A stretch of DNA of 64,000 bases from Nannocystis sp. RBIL2 (GCF_026626745.1 NZ_JAPNJW010000001.1:6046001-6110000); one strand, 5' to 3'; counted from the stretch's first letter, positions 24,268 to 32,749 are shown. A program made the numbers and translations. Notes: generated by a model from the letters alone, not told the origin.

Positions 24268-24954
24268 TCAGCCCGGCGGGTACGTGCAGACGCCGAACTT
24301 CATCATCTGCATCTCGGGGATGCCGATGTCCTCGCACGTCGAGCCCTCGGGGCAGTCGTCGTTGGCGATCACGCACAGCAGCGCGCAGATGTCGGCCATC
24401 TGGTCCATGTCGGTGTCGAAGGCGCAGATGGCCTGGACGTCCGGGTCGAGGCCGGGGGGCTGCGGGCACATGCCCTGGCCCGTGCACTTCGGGGCGCAGA
24501 ACGAGCCCTGGATCTTGCCGCTGGTGCTGGTCGAGTCGACGCAGGCGGCGTTGCCGTCGCAGTCGACGTCGTTGGCCACGCTGCAGCTCTCGTAGGGGCC
24601 GGTCGACGGGATCACCGTCATCGTCGTCGTGCCGGCGGTCTCGGGCTCGCCGGTGGTGGTCGTCGTCGACGTCGTGCTCGTCGTGGTCGTGGTCTCCTCG
24701 GCGGTCGTCCCGGTGGTCGGCGTCGGACCGGTGGTGGGAATCGCCTCGGTGGCCGTCTCGCCGGTGGTGGTGGTCGTGGTCGTGTCCTCCCCGGTGGTGG
24801 TCGTCGTGCTCGTCCCTGGCGTCTCCGTCGCAGTTTCCGGCGCCGTCGTGGTGCCGTTGGTGGTGCTGTCCGTCGCCGAGGTCGCGGGTTCCTTTTCGTT
24901 ACACGCGGCGAAAGCGAGCACCATGGAGAGAGAGAGAAGGGCGTTTGAGCGCAT
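24268..24954 (-). CDS. Cys-rich lipoprotein with Thr-rich linker
   Basis: The 228-residue product has a lipoprotein signal (ALLSLSMVLAFAAC, Cys near residue 18), a linker of about 105 residues made almost only of Thr, Ser, Glu, Pro and Gly, and a C-terminal domain with ten or so Cys residues (CSVANDVDCDGNAACVDSTS, CAPKCTGQGMCP, ADICALLCVIANDDC, STCEDIGIP, GVCTYPPG). The pattern is typical of secreted myxobacterial lipoproteins with disulfide-rich heads. The role is unknown. AGGAG lies 9 bases before the ATG. It is divergent from another lipoprotein at 25186. Confidence 0.8.
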   Translation of the reverse strand: MRSNALLSLSMVLAFAACNEKEPATSATDSTTNGTTTAPETATETPGTSTTTTTGEDTTTTTTTGETATEAIPTTGPTPTTGTTAEETTTTTSTTSTTTTTGEPETAGTTTMTVIPSTGPYESCSVANDVDCDGNAACVDSTSTSGKIQGSFCAPKCTGQGMCPQPPGLDPDVQAICAFDTDMDQMADICALLCVIANDDCPEGSTCEDIGIPEMQMMKFGVCTYPPG

Positions 24955-24991
24955 GAACCTAACTCCTGGAAGGGGCACGCGAGAGCGGCGA

Positions 24992-25022
24992 TGCGTACCG
25001 CCTCTCGCGTTCCCGGTGTCAA
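24992..25022 (-). promoter_or_regulatory. Candidate promoter of the Thr-rich lipoprotein gene
   Basis: A consensus TTGACA lies on the minus strand at 25017-25022. The best -10-like hexamer at suitable distance, TACGCA (24992-24997, spacing 19), is weak. Confidence 0.3.
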
Positions 25023-25185
25023 GCGCTAGATACCTGGGGTTGAAATGTAGTCTCCGTGCATCTGCTCGCGCAGCGCCATGAAACAGCGGTCGGCGCGAGG
25101 TCTCACCCAGGCGATCGCGGAGGTGCGTGGTCAGCGAAACATCGGCTACGATGCAGGGCTGAGAGCAAAGAGGAACGAGACGATC

Positions 25186-25914
25186 ATGATTCGCCTTCGA
25201 AGAGTGTTCGGTGTCACGAGCTTCGCGGTCGCGGGGTTCTTGTTCGGCTGCTTCGCAGAAGACAGCGGCGAGTGCAGCGCGGGCGCTCCCTGTCCGCGTC
25301 GCGGCGAGGCGTGCGACGACACGACCAATACGTGCGAGCTGCAGATGCTCGACGTCGACGGCACCGGGCCCAATCCCGCGCCCGCCGGCTTCACCGACAC
25401 GCTGCCGTTCTTCCGCGGCACCGTGTGCGCGGCGACGAACGTCCAGCCCGGCGACAAGATCCCGGTGAAGATCGAGATGTGCGTCGATCCATGCGTGACG
25501 TCGAAGGGTCACAAGTTCAAGAGTCAGTACAAGTGCAACGGCACGGTCTGCGAGGCGGCGCTGGTGGTGTACCTGCCCGACGCCGTCGGCGCGAACTGCC
25601 CCGCCGCCGCGTTCGGCGAGTTCCCCAAGGCCAACTGCGAGTACGTCACGATCGAGGCCTCGGCGGGCCCGCTGTCGACCCAGAACACGGGCGCGATCAC
25701 GGGCACGGGTACGCTCGAGCTGCCGTTCCTCACCAACGAGGACGCCAAGGAGATCAACGGCACCAACAACTACGACGCGGTGTGGCAGGTCATCTACAAG
25801 TACCCGCAGGACGCGGGGCGTGTGTTTCAGCTGTCGATGAATGCCAACAATCCGCCGGCGCCGCCGGACTGCAAGGACGCGGCGAAGTGTACTTGCAAGG
25901 AGATCGGCTTCTAG
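25186..25914 (+). CDS. Cys-rich lipoprotein of unknown function
   Basis: The 242-residue product has a short lipoprotein signal (FAVAGFLFGC, Cys at about residue 22). A Cys-rich start to the mature part (GECSAGAPCPRRGEACDDTT, then CELQ) is followed by a beta-rich domain with further Cys pairs (CVDPCVTSK, YKCNGTVCEAA) and an end with CKDAAKCTCKE. It is preceded by a ribosome site (AGAGGAACGAG). The spacing of Cys suggests an extracellular disulfide-bonded fold. I do not recognise the family. The patatin-like gene follows after 49 bases on the same strand and may be cotranscribed. Confidence 0.75.
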   Translation: MIRLRRVFGVTSFAVAGFLFGCFAEDSGECSAGAPCPRRGEACDDTTNTCELQMLDVDGTGPNPAPAGFTDTLPFFRGTVCAATNVQPGDKIPVKIEMCVDPCVTSKGHKFKSQYKCNGTVCEAALVVYLPDAVGANCPAAAFGEFPKANCEYVTIEASAGPLSTQNTGAITGTGTLELPFLTNEDAKEINGTNNYDAVWQVIYKYPQDAGRVFQLSMNANNPPAPPDCKDAAKCTCKEIGF

Positions 25915-25963
25915 TGCTGCGGCAGCGCCAGGAAGGCCGCGCCGCCCGTCGCGGAGCGTCCGC

Positions 25964-27178
25964 ATGAGCGGCGAGCGCCCCAGAGTCGGCCTCGTGCTGT
26001 CGGGCGGCGGAGCGCGCGGCGCCTACGAGGTCGGTGTCTTGCGTTACATCCGCGAGCGAATCCGCGGCGAGTGTCGCTTCGACATCATCACCGGCAGCAG
26101 CATCGGCGCGATCAACGGCGCCTACGTCGCCGCCACCGCCGACCGTCCGCGCGCGCAGGGGCGTCTGCTCGCGCGCGTGTGGACCGAGCTCGACCTCGAC
26201 GAGGTGTGTCGATTCGGCTGGACGCAGATGCGCAGCCTGCCGCAGGTGCTGTTCGGCCGCACCGGCGACAAGGCGGGGCACGGGCAGCAGATCGGCGGAC
26301 TCATCGATCCGCGCGCGATCCAGAACTTCGTGCGCGCGCGCCTGCCGTGGCGCGGGATCACCGATAACCTGCACCACGGTCACCTCTCGGCGGTCGCCTG
26401 CACCGCCACCGAGGTCGCGACCGGCACCGTCACCACCTTCGTGCAGACCGCCGACGGCAAGCTGCCGCAGCGCTGGCCCGAGAGTCAGCGGCAGAATGTG
26501 GTGCTCACGCCGATTACTGCCTCGCACGCGCTGGCGTCGGGGGCGATCCCGGTGCTGTTCCCGGCCGTGCGCGTCGGCGACCTGCTCTACGCCGACGGCG
26601 GCCTGCGGCAGCAGACGCCGCTGCGTCCGGCGATGCGGCTCGGCGCCACGCGGCTCCTGGTGGTCAGCCTGCGCCACACCCCCGGCGACGAGGAGGTGCG
26701 GCAGATCCGTCACGAGGCCGAGGGCACCTTCCCGAGCGCGATGTTCATGCTCGGCAAGGTGCTCAACGTGCTCCTGCTCGAGAAGGTCGAGGCCGACATC
26801 GATCGGGTGACGCGGATGAACCAGATCCTCGCCGCCGGCGCGCGCGAGTTCGGGCCCGACTTCGCCCAGCGGTTGGCGAACGGGATGCAGAAGGAGAAGA
26901 GCACCGAGTACGAATCGATCGACACGCTGCTGATCCGCCCGAGCCAGGACATCGGCCGAATCGCGTTCGAGACGGTCCGCCGCACCGGTCTCAGCCGCTA
27001 CTCGGGGATCGTCGCTCGCCTGATCCGCTGGGCCGTGGCCGCCGACGACGCCCGTCAGGAGAGCGACCTGGCGTCGTACCTGCTGTTCGACCCCGACTAC
27101 TGCCGTCAGCTCATCGAGCTCGGCTATCAAGACGCCGCCAGCCGCCACGCCGAGCTGATGGCGCTGTTCGATCGCTGA
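25964..27178 (+). CDS. Patatin-like phospholipase
   Basis: The 404-residue product begins with the patatin domain. Its oxyanion loop GLVLSGGGARGAYEVGVL lies at residues 8-25, the nucleophile elbow TGSSIGAINGAY has Ser near 46, and the catalytic Asp is in LLYADGGLRQQTPL near 209. These form the Ser-Asp dyad that hydrolyses acyl esters of phospholipids. There is no signal peptide, so the enzyme is cytosolic or secreted by another route. The C-terminal 150 residues are helical and include a Lys/Glu/Arg-rich segment (EKVEADIDRVTRMNQIL). It is convergent with the gene at 27288, with hairpin repeats between them. Confidence 0.9.
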   Translation: MSGERPRVGLVLSGGGARGAYEVGVLRYIRERIRGECRFDIITGSSIGAINGAYVAATADRPRAQGRLLARVWTELDLDEVCRFGWTQMRSLPQVLFGRTGDKAGHGQQIGGLIDPRAIQNFVRARLPWRGITDNLHHGHLSAVACTATEVATGTVTTFVQTADGKLPQRWPESQRQNVVLTPITASHALASGAIPVLFPAVRVGDLLYADGGLRQQTPLRPAMRLGATRLLVVSLRHTPGDEEVRQIRHEAEGTFPSAMFMLGKVLNVLLLEKVEADIDRVTRMNQILAAGAREFGPDFAQRLANGMQKEKSTEYESIDTLLIRPSQDIGRIAFETVRRTGLSRYSGIVARLIRWAVAADDARQESDLASYLLFDPDYCRQLIELGYQDAASRHAELMALFDR

Positions 27179-27182
27179 CGAT

Positions 27183-27270
27183 CTGTCCTGCGGGACAGGC
27201 GCTGCGAGCGGTCATTCGGCCGCTCGCGGTGACCGTGGGTCGAGGTCGACGACCTGTTCTTCGGGACAGG
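27183..27270. repeat. CTGTCC-type hairpin repeats
   Basis: Two hairpins lie between convergent genes: CTGTCC/GGACAG at 27183-27199 and CCTGTTC/GGACAGG at 27253-27270, the latter with a TTCG loop. These are a shorter variant of the GGACATGTCC family. Confidence 0.7.
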
Positions 27271-27287
27271 CCGCGCGAGCAGTCGGC

Positions 27288-27743
27288 TTACTTCGCCTTC
27301 TTCTTCTGCTTGGCGGCCTTCTTGGCGGCTTCCTTGTCGGCCTTGGCCTTGGCGGCGTCCTCGGCCTTGATGTGGGCCTCGATCTGCTGCTTGGCCGCGC
27401 ACTGGCACAGGGTCGCGCCGCCGAACAGGTCCATGCAGGCGGCGGCGAGGTAGCGCAGGGTGCTGTCGGGGCAGAAGTGGCCGAGCATCGTGCCGCAGAA
27501 CTGGCTCTGGCCGGCGTCGCTGCTCTGGCACTTGCACTTCGCCGGGTCGTTGAAGCAGCCCTCGCGGGCGAACTTGACGCCGGCGGGCTTCTCCTTGGCC
27601 GGCAGCGCGGTGGCCCGCTCGTTCTTGTAGAGCGCCTCTTCTTCGGCGGGGGAGACGGTCTGCGGCTCGCCGGCGCGGGCGAGCGGGGCGAGCGCGAGGG
27701 ACAGCACGAGCGCGAGGGGGACGCGGCGGAGGCAGGACATCAT
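27288..27743 (-). CDS. Secreted Cys-rich protein with basic Lys/Ala tail
   Basis: The 151-residue product has a cleavable signal peptide (LRRVPLALVLSLALAPLARA). The mature domain contains nine Cys residues, including CFNDPAKCKCQSS, FCGTMLGHFC and CMDLFGGATLCQC, and ends in a Lys/Ala-rich tail (AAKAKADKEAAKKAAKQKKKAK in part). The tail is repetitive and strongly basic, which could bind acidic surface polymers or DNA. No family is recognised. I chose the paired ATG ATG at 27743 because GAGGTG precedes it closely; a GTG at 27749 is possible. It is divergent from dapD. Confidence 0.7.
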   Translation of the reverse strand: MMSCLRRVPLALVLSLALAPLARAGEPQTVSPAEEEALYKNERATALPAKEKPAGVKFAREGCFNDPAKCKCQSSDAGQSQFCGTMLGHFCPDSTLRYLAAACMDLFGGATLCQCAAKQQIEAHIKAEDAAKAKADKEAAKKAAKQKKKAK

Positions 27744-27838
27744 GGACACCTCGGCGCCGAGGGTACCACGGGCGCCGGCCGAGCGGGCGCCCGCGAGAGC
27801 GCTTGCGCCCCGGCGCCGGGCCGTGCGATGCCCCGGGC

Positions 27839-28681
27839 ATGCAGCACTCGTCCCACGACCACGCGGACCTCCAGGCCCGGATCGGCGAGGCGTTCGCCGA
27901 TCGAACCTTGCTCAAAGACCAGGTGTACCGCGACGCCGTGGTGGCGACGATCGCCGAGCTCGACCGCGGCCAGCTCCGGGTCGCCACCCCGGGGGCGGCC
28001 GGCGAGCCGTGGACCGTCCACGCATGGGTCAAGCAGGCGATCCTCCTCTACTTCGCGGTCTGCGAGATGAAGACGATCGAGGTCGGGCCCTACGAGTATT
28101 TCGATAAAATGCCGCTCAAGCGCGACTGGGCCCGCGCGGGGGTGCGGGTGGTGCCGCCGGCGACCGCCCGCCACGGCAGCTTCATCGAGTCGGGCGCGGT
28201 GCTGATGCCGAGCTACGTCAACATCGGCGCCTATGTCGGCAGCGGGACGATGGTCGACACCTGGGCGACCGTCGGCAGCTGCGCGCAGATCGGTCGCAAC
28301 GTCCACCTGTCGGGCGGCGTCGGCATCGGCGGAGTGCTCGAGCCGCCGGGCGCGACCCCGGTGATCGTCGAGGACGGCTGCTTCCTCGGCTCCCGCGCGA
28401 TCGTCGTCGAGGGCGTCCACCTCGAGCGCGAGGTGGTGCTCGGCGCCAACGTCACGTTGACCGCGTCGACGCCGATCCTCGACGTCACCGGCCCCGAGCC
28501 CGTGACCTACAAGGGCCGCGTCCCCGCCCGCTCCGTCGTGGTGCCCGGCACCCGCCCGAAGCGCTTCCCCGCCGGCGAATTTCAGATCGCCTGCGCACTC
28601 ATCATCGGCCGCCGCAAGGAGAGCACCGACGAGCGCACCAGCCTGAACCAGGCGCTGCGCGAGTTCGACGTGCCGGTTTGA
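27839..28681 (+). CDS. dapD: Tetrahydrodipicolinate N-succinyltransferase
   Basis: The 280-residue product is DapD, which succinylates tetrahydrodipicolinate in the lysine and diaminopimelate pathway. It has the N-terminal helical domain (TLLKDQVYRDAVVATIAELD), the connector with WTVHAWVKQAILLYF and a left-handed beta helix with family signatures: SGAVLMPSYVNIGAYVGSGT, MVDTWATVGSCAQIG, HLSGGVGIGGVLEP and IVEDGCFLGSRAIVVEG. The C-terminal part holds TYKGRVPARSVVVPGT. Length is normal. It is cytosolic. It stands alone rather than with other dap genes and is followed by a 32-base perfect palindrome. Confidence 0.95.
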   Translation: MQHSSHDHADLQARIGEAFADRTLLKDQVYRDAVVATIAELDRGQLRVATPGAAGEPWTVHAWVKQAILLYFAVCEMKTIEVGPYEYFDKMPLKRDWARAGVRVVPPATARHGSFIESGAVLMPSYVNIGAYVGSGTMVDTWATVGSCAQIGRNVHLSGGVGIGGVLEPPGATPVIVEDGCFLGSRAIVVEGVHLEREVVLGANVTLTASTPILDVTGPEPVTYKGRVPARSVVVPGTRPKRFPAGEFQIACALIIGRRKESTDERTSLNQALREFDVPV

Positions 28682-28685
28682 GCTT

Positions 28686-28741
28686 CAAAAACATGTCCGC
28701 AAGGGCATGTCCTCCGGAGCATGCTCCGGAGGACATGTCCC
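28686..28741. repeat. Palindromic repeat array with a 32-base perfect palindrome
   Basis: Between convergent dapD and the Roadblock gene, 28706-28737 is a perfect 32-base palindrome whose arms begin CATGTCCTCCGGAGCA. A perfect GGACATGTCC occupies 28731-28740 and two more imperfect copies lie at 28691-28710. Confidence 0.85.
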
Positions 28742-28765
28742 GAGCTACACGCCGGCGCGGGCAGC

Positions 28766-29473
28766 TCAGCGGACGTTCTTCTTCGGCCACAGCCGCGAGT
28801 TCCGCATCGCCTGCTGCACGTCAATTTTAAACGTCTCGCGCTCGTCGCGGCTGGTCAGCTGGACCAGCGCGTCGACCAGCACGGGGAACGTGTAGGGCGA
28901 CGGGTTGACCATCAGCAGCCACTCGCGGATCTGCTCGCGCATCATCACGCCGGCCTCGCCGGCCGTCTTGCCGCCGCGGATGAGGTACGAGGTGAACACG
29001 TTCTGGACCTCGCGGAGGACCGGGCCGAGCTCGCCGAGCATCAGGCGGTCGACCTCGTCCTCGGGCTCGGTCATCGGCGCGGAGCCGGCCGACATGCTGC
29101 TCTCGGCGGACGAGCTGCCGATCGTCGAGCGGAGCCCGGCGAGCCTGGTCTTCAGGACAGCGCGCACCGAGGGCTGGGCCGAGTCGCGCTCGAGCATGAT
29201 GGTGAGCGTCGCCTCCTCGCGGACGGGGACGATCATCATGCGGGCGGTGTGGAAGGTGATCAGCAGCTCCTCGATGGGCGAGCCGACGGTGGCCGAGGCG
29301 ACGACCATGCGCCGGACGGTCTTGGCGATGTCGGTCGCGGTGGCGGCGTCGAAGTTGCTCTCGCTGGCGGTGTAACCGCCGTCGACGGTCGCCACCAGCG
29401 AGCCGCGGACGCCGGGGAGCCGGTCGAGTTCCTCGAGGAGGCTGACTAGCTGGCGATTCGGCTCGGCGCTCAT
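28766..29473 (-). CDS. Roadblock/LC7-type protein
   Basis: The 235-residue product has an N-terminal Roadblock/LC7 domain (about residues 5-100: LVSLLEELDRLPGVRGSLVA, then DGGYTASES and LLITFHTARMMIVPVREE), a flexible Ser-rich hinge and a second helical domain (DEVDRLMLGELGPVLREVQN onwards). Roadblock proteins regulate small GTPases or form signalling scaffolds, as MglB does in myxobacterial polarity. No GTPase gene is nearby. The start overlaps the stop of the upstream receiver-Roadblock gene (ATGA), so the two proteins are probably made together and may dimerise. Confidence 0.75.
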   Translation of the reverse strand: MSAEPNRQLVSLLEELDRLPGVRGSLVATVDGGYTASESNFDAATATDIAKTVRRMVVASATVGSPIEELLITFHTARMMIVPVREEATLTIMLERDSAQPSVRAVLKTRLAGLRSTIGSSSAESSMSAGSAPMTEPEDEVDRLMLGELGPVLREVQNVFTSYLIRGGKTAGEAGVMMREQIREWLLMVNPSPYTFPVLVDALVQLTSRDERETFKIDVQQAMRNSRLWPKKNVR

Positions 29474-31266
29474 CGTTTGGTATCGACTCCCATAATCGCG
29501 TCGCGGATGGCCTCCGGGTCATGTCCCGGCGCGATGGACAGCACCGCCGAGGTCGCCCCCATGCCGACCATGATCATTTGTTGGCCGCTGGCCGAGCGGG
29601 CGATCACGCCGTCGAACACGTGATAGCCGAGGGTGCGGGCGATTCGGGCGGCGCCACGCATGTAGAAGCCGGCGAGCGTGACGACGGTGCTGTTGTTGCG
29701 CATGTCCTCGGCGATCACCTTGCCGGTGCTCGAGATGATCGCCACGCCGTTGACGCCCTCGAACTGCCAGAACTGGCCGAGCATCAGCTCGCGCGTCTCC
29801 GGATCTTCGAGCAGGTCGACGGTGTTGGCCTTCTTGATCGGCCGGGCGTCGTTCCGCGCCGGCTGAGCCGCGGGGCCGCGGGCTGCGGCGGAATTGGGGC
29901 CCGGCGGGATCGTCGTGGTGCGCACGGCCGGGATCGAGGTCGGGGTGGCGCGCGCCGGCACTGCGGGGATCGAGGCCGGAGTGGCGCGCACCGGCACCGA
30001 GGCCGGGGTGGCGCGCAGGGCCGGCACCGAGGTCGGCGTGCCGCGAGCGGGCGTCGGCGTCGCGGGCTGGGCCACGCGGCGCTCGAGCGTCTGCACGCGG
30101 CGGCGCAGCACCGGCACGCCGTCGTTCGACGGCTCGGGCGACCGCTCGCCGGAGCGCTCGGACGACCGCTCGGGGAGGCGCTCGCCGGAGCGCTCGGACG
30201 ACCGCTCCGGCGCGCGCGACGGCGGCGGCTTCGCGCTGGGCGTCTCGATCTCATCGTCGTCCTGCGGCAGCGTCAGGTCGTCGATGCGGGCGATCGCCGA
30301 GTCGGCCACGCTCGCCATGTCGAAGTCGTCCGGCCGCACGTCGGAGGCCCGACGCAGACCGCTGCCGCCGTGCGACGGCTGGCTCGGCTGCGACGACGGC
30401 GGGGCCGAGCGCGCAGGCGAGGTCGCCGGCTTCGGCATCGGCGCTCGCGTCGGTCTCGCCTCGGCGACGGGACGCGGCGGCGGCGTCGGCTCCGGTTCGG
30501 GCGGCGGCGGAGCGGCGCGCGGCTTCTCCTCCTCGCGCTCCTCGACCGTCTCGTCGGTCTGGCCGAGGATGCCCTCGTCGGCCTGGCGCGCGGCCTCCAT
30601 GAGAAGGTGCATGCTCGAGCGGACGATCGTGCGAGCGGGCGGCGAGCGGAACAGGTTCTCGCGGAAGCTGCCGCGGCCGACCGACAGCATCTTGTAGAAC
30701 GCCTGCTCGCCGCGAATCTCGCCCCACTGCGCGTGGACGATGTCGCCGTGCTCGATCCACAGGTAGCCGGTGCCCGCGTGCGTCGTCAGCACCACGGCCT
30801 TGTCGCGGCCCGAGCCGGCGACCATCTGCACGTAGTCGAAGAACTCGACCTCGATCTGGTTGCCGTAGAAGCCCTTGCGGACCCCGCAGGCCTCGATCGC
30901 CTTGACGAGCTTGTCGAGGTCGATCGGCTTCTCGACGATCCGCACCGAGCCGCCGCCCTCGTACTGCCCGCGGAACTCCGGGCTCAGCGCCTCGACGATC
31001 AGCACCACCGGGATCGACGGGAAGTAGCTGCCGAGCCACTGCAGCAGCTCGGCGCCGTCGCCCGAGGTCGTGTGCAGGTCGCACAGCACGACGTCGAACA
31101 GCTCGCGGCGCAGGCGATCGATCGCCTCGCGTGAGCCGCTCGCCGAGGCCGCGACGTGCCCCTCGTGCTTCAGCCGACGCTCGATCGCCGCCTGCAAGAG
31201 CATGTCGTCGACCACGACGAGGGTGTGGATCACGGCGGACGACTTCGGCTTGGCGTTCTGCGGCAC
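29470..31266 (-). CDS. Receiver - PATAN - Roadblock signalling protein
   Basis: The 598-residue product joins three modules. Residues about 12-125 form a receiver domain (LVVVDDMLLQAAIERRL, phospho-acceptor Asp in VVLCDLHTTSGDG). Residues about 130-235 form a PATAN/DUF4388 domain (YVQMVAGSGRDKAVVLTTHA, GYLWIEHGDIVHAQWGE). Residues about 240-470 are a disordered linker with two repeat types, SERSGER and RATPASIP. Residues about 475-598 are a Roadblock-like domain (FWQFEGVNGVAIISSTGKVI, MIMVGMGATSAVLSI). It lacks a DNA-binding output, so signalling probably passes to the Roadblock partner encoded next. The start is GTG, with GGGAG 6 bases before it. Confidence 0.82.
   Translation of the reverse strand: MPQNAKPKSSAVIHTLVVVDDMLLQAAIERRLKHEGHVAASASGSREAIDRLRRELFDVVLCDLHTTSGDGAELLQWLGSYFPSIPVVLIVEALSPEFRGQYEGGGSVRIVEKPIDLDKLVKAIEACGVRKGFYGNQIEVEFFDYVQMVAGSGRDKAVVLTTHAGTGYLWIEHGDIVHAQWGEIRGEQAFYKMLSVGRGSFRENLFRSPPARTIVRSSMHLLMEAARQADEGILGQTDETVEEREEEKPRAAPPPPEPEPTPPPRPVAEARPTRAPMPKPATSPARSAPPSSQPSQPSHGGSGLRRASDVRPDDFDMASVADSAIARIDDLTLPQDDDEIETPSAKPPPSRAPERSSERSGERLPERSSERSGERSPEPSNDGVPVLRRRVQTLERRVAQPATPTPARGTPTSVPALRATPASVPVRATPASIPAVPARATPTSIPAVRTTTIPPGPNSAAARGPAAQPARNDARPIKKANTVDLLEDPETRELMLGQFWQFEGVNGVAIISSTGKVIAEDMRNNSTVVTLAGFYMRGAARIARTLGYHVFDGVIARSASGQQMIMVGMGATSAVLSIAPGHDPEAIRDAIMGVDTKR
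30120..30215 (-). repeat. In-frame tandem repeats in the linker of the receiver-Roadblock gene
   Basis: Units around CGCTCGCCGGAGCGCTCGG recur and encode Ser-Glu-Arg-rich repeats. A second in-frame repeat set at about 29930-30060 encodes the RATPASIP units. Confidence 0.7.
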
Positions 31267-31642
31267 GCGGCTCCCTATCTTACTCTGCGCGCCCTTGCGA
31301 CAGGGCTTTTATGCAACCTAGGACCGGCCTCGGGCCCCGTGCGCTCGGGCCATAGTGAATCCACCATGTTTTCGAGGCTCCAATCCGGCAAACTGGATCG
31401 GTTTTGAACTCTTCAAGGCCGGCCGAGGAGCCAGCAAGTGTAGCTCCCCGCGACTGCAAGGGGTGTGAAGCGCCCCACGAAGTGGACTGGCGTTCGGTGC
31501 AACCGGGGGGCGTGATCGCGCGCAAACGATGTTATCTTCCGCATAATACAAAACGATGTTCAGATTCGGTGACTGTTCTTTTTGGATGCCGCCTTACAAA
31601 ATCGTCCTTCCCTGTCCCCAGGCCTTGGCCTATCCTGCCGCC
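31267..31642. other. AT-richer intergenic stretch upstream of a Fis-type HTH gene
   Basis: This interval separates the divergent receiver-Roadblock gene and the small HTH gene. Its last 140 bases are clearly lower in GC than the surroundings. It contains a 10-base direct repeat (AAACGATGTT) at 31524 and 31551. No gene is supported. Confidence 0.55.
31524..31560. promoter_or_regulatory. Direct repeat, possible operator/promoter of the HTH gene
   Basis: AAACGATGTT occurs at 31524-31533 and 31551-31560, with CATAAT (a -10-like hexamer) between them at about 31542. The spacing of 27 bases start to start is about 2.6 helical turns. Control of the gene at 31643 is inferred from position. Confidence 0.35.
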
Positions 31643-31861
31643 ATGCGCCTCATCCTCGAAGATCTGAATCTGAATGCCGCCGAACGTATGCTGTGCGTGG
31701 AAGCGCTCAACGCCGCCGGTAGCATCGTCGAAGCCGCTCAGCTGCTTGGAATCACCCGCCACGCCCTCAAGCGTCGCATTATCAAGCACCGCATCGAGTG
31801 GCCCCGCCCGAACAGCACCGTGGCGAGCGATTCCGCGGCGGTAAGCGCTTCGGCTAGCTGA
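31643..31861 (+). CDS. Small Fis-type helix-turn-helix protein
   Basis: The 72-residue product is essentially a Fis/NtrC-type DNA-binding domain: ERMLCVEALNAAGSIVEAAQ, then LLGITRHALKRRIIKHRI, in which the second helix of the HTH is the recognition helix. A short Ser/Ala-rich tail follows. Stand-alone domains of this kind act as small nucleoid-associated or regulatory proteins. An upstream in-frame TTG/ATG would add 29 residues that look unlike coding sequence, so the ATG at 31643 is preferred. A strong T-tailed hairpin follows the gene. Confidence 0.75.
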   Translation: MRLILEDLNLNAAERMLCVEALNAAGSIVEAAQLLGITRHALKRRIIKHRIEWPRPNSTVASDSAAVSASAS

Positions 31862-32425
31862 CCTCCCGGGCCTCGGAGCCTCCTCACCTCCGAAGCCCCA
31901 GCCAGCGCGTGACCCCCGGTCACGCGCTGTTTTCATTTAAGCGGGCTGATCGGCGCGAAGTGCCCCGATTCCGCGTCCTGCGCACGTTTCCGGCGTGGCG
32001 CGATCGGCAGGTCGGAGCCCGGCGGGCGGCCTTCGGGGCGCTCGGGAGATCTCACGGGGATCTCGCCCAGCTTTCTCCGGATCCCACAGTGCAGGTGTCG
32101 TTTCGCCATTCTGGCCCGGTCGGGCGAGCGCACGGCGGGAGAGCCATGTTCGCCAGGATGGGCGAACCCGCGCGGGCGGCGAGCGATGTTTGGAAGGTTT
32201 GTTCGAGCTCCGCGACTGCGCGAAGGAGCGCGCCGGCGGTTCATTGTGAAGTGAAAAGGCAGTTTTACTTCACTGCAATTCGGGTGAGCTTGAACAACAG
32301 TCCGGCTCGCTGACGAAGGGCGGAAACCCTACGTACCGAGGGGTCGAATCGCGCATCCCGCCACCCGAACCCCACGAACCAGCGCTCAGACACGCGCTGG
32401 CTGATTCACCAGCCCCCCGACGACC
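31862..32425. other. Long intergenic stretch with hairpins
   Basis: This 564-base interval begins with the terminator of the HTH gene. It also holds an AT-rich inverted repeat at about 32248-32277 (GTGAAGTGAAAA against TTTTACTTCAC, one bulge) and a CCAGCG/CGCTGG hairpin near 32380. A structured RNA is possible but I could not identify one. No gene is supported. Confidence 0.5.
31904..31938 (+). terminator. Rho-independent terminator after the HTH gene
   Basis: AGCGCGTGAC (31904-31913) pairs with GTCACGCGCT (31919-31928), followed by GTTTTCATTT. Confidence 0.8.
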
Positions 32426-32650
32426 TCAGAGGTCCGGGTCGTCGTCGTCGCTCAAGATCTCCGCTTGTGCGCGCTCGATCTGCTCCGCGAGCGAACGCAA
32501 CGCCTCCTGCACCTCCGGCGCGGCGTCGGGCACGCAGAGCTCAGGGCGTCGCAACAACTCGAGGACACTCGTCCATCCGGACAAGAAGGCCGCGAGCTGC
32601 GGCCCGCTCAGCCCCTCCGTGCGACCGAGGAGCAACTGTTGGACGAGCAT
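32426..32650 (-). CDS. Small acidic-tailed protein of unknown function
   Basis: The 74-residue frame (81 if a TTG at 32671 is used) is Leu-rich and helical, LVQQLLLGRTEGLSGPQLAA and EVQEALRSLAEQIERAQAEI, and ends DDDDPDL. It has no membrane segment. It is divergent from the serine acetyltransferase gene with about 100 bases between starts. The frame has clear third-position GC bias, but I recognise no family. Confidence 0.5.
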   Translation of the reverse strand: MLVQQLLLGRTEGLSGPQLAAFLSGWTSVLELLRRPELCVPDAAPEVQEALRSLAEQIERAQAEILSDDDDPDL

Positions 32651-32749
32651 GTGGAGCGGTAACGCGGGCAAACCTGCACCAGCTTAAACCCGGTCCGCGT
32701 GCGACGCCAAAAAACCACATGCCGCGTGGAGACGGCCCCCGCTTCGACT

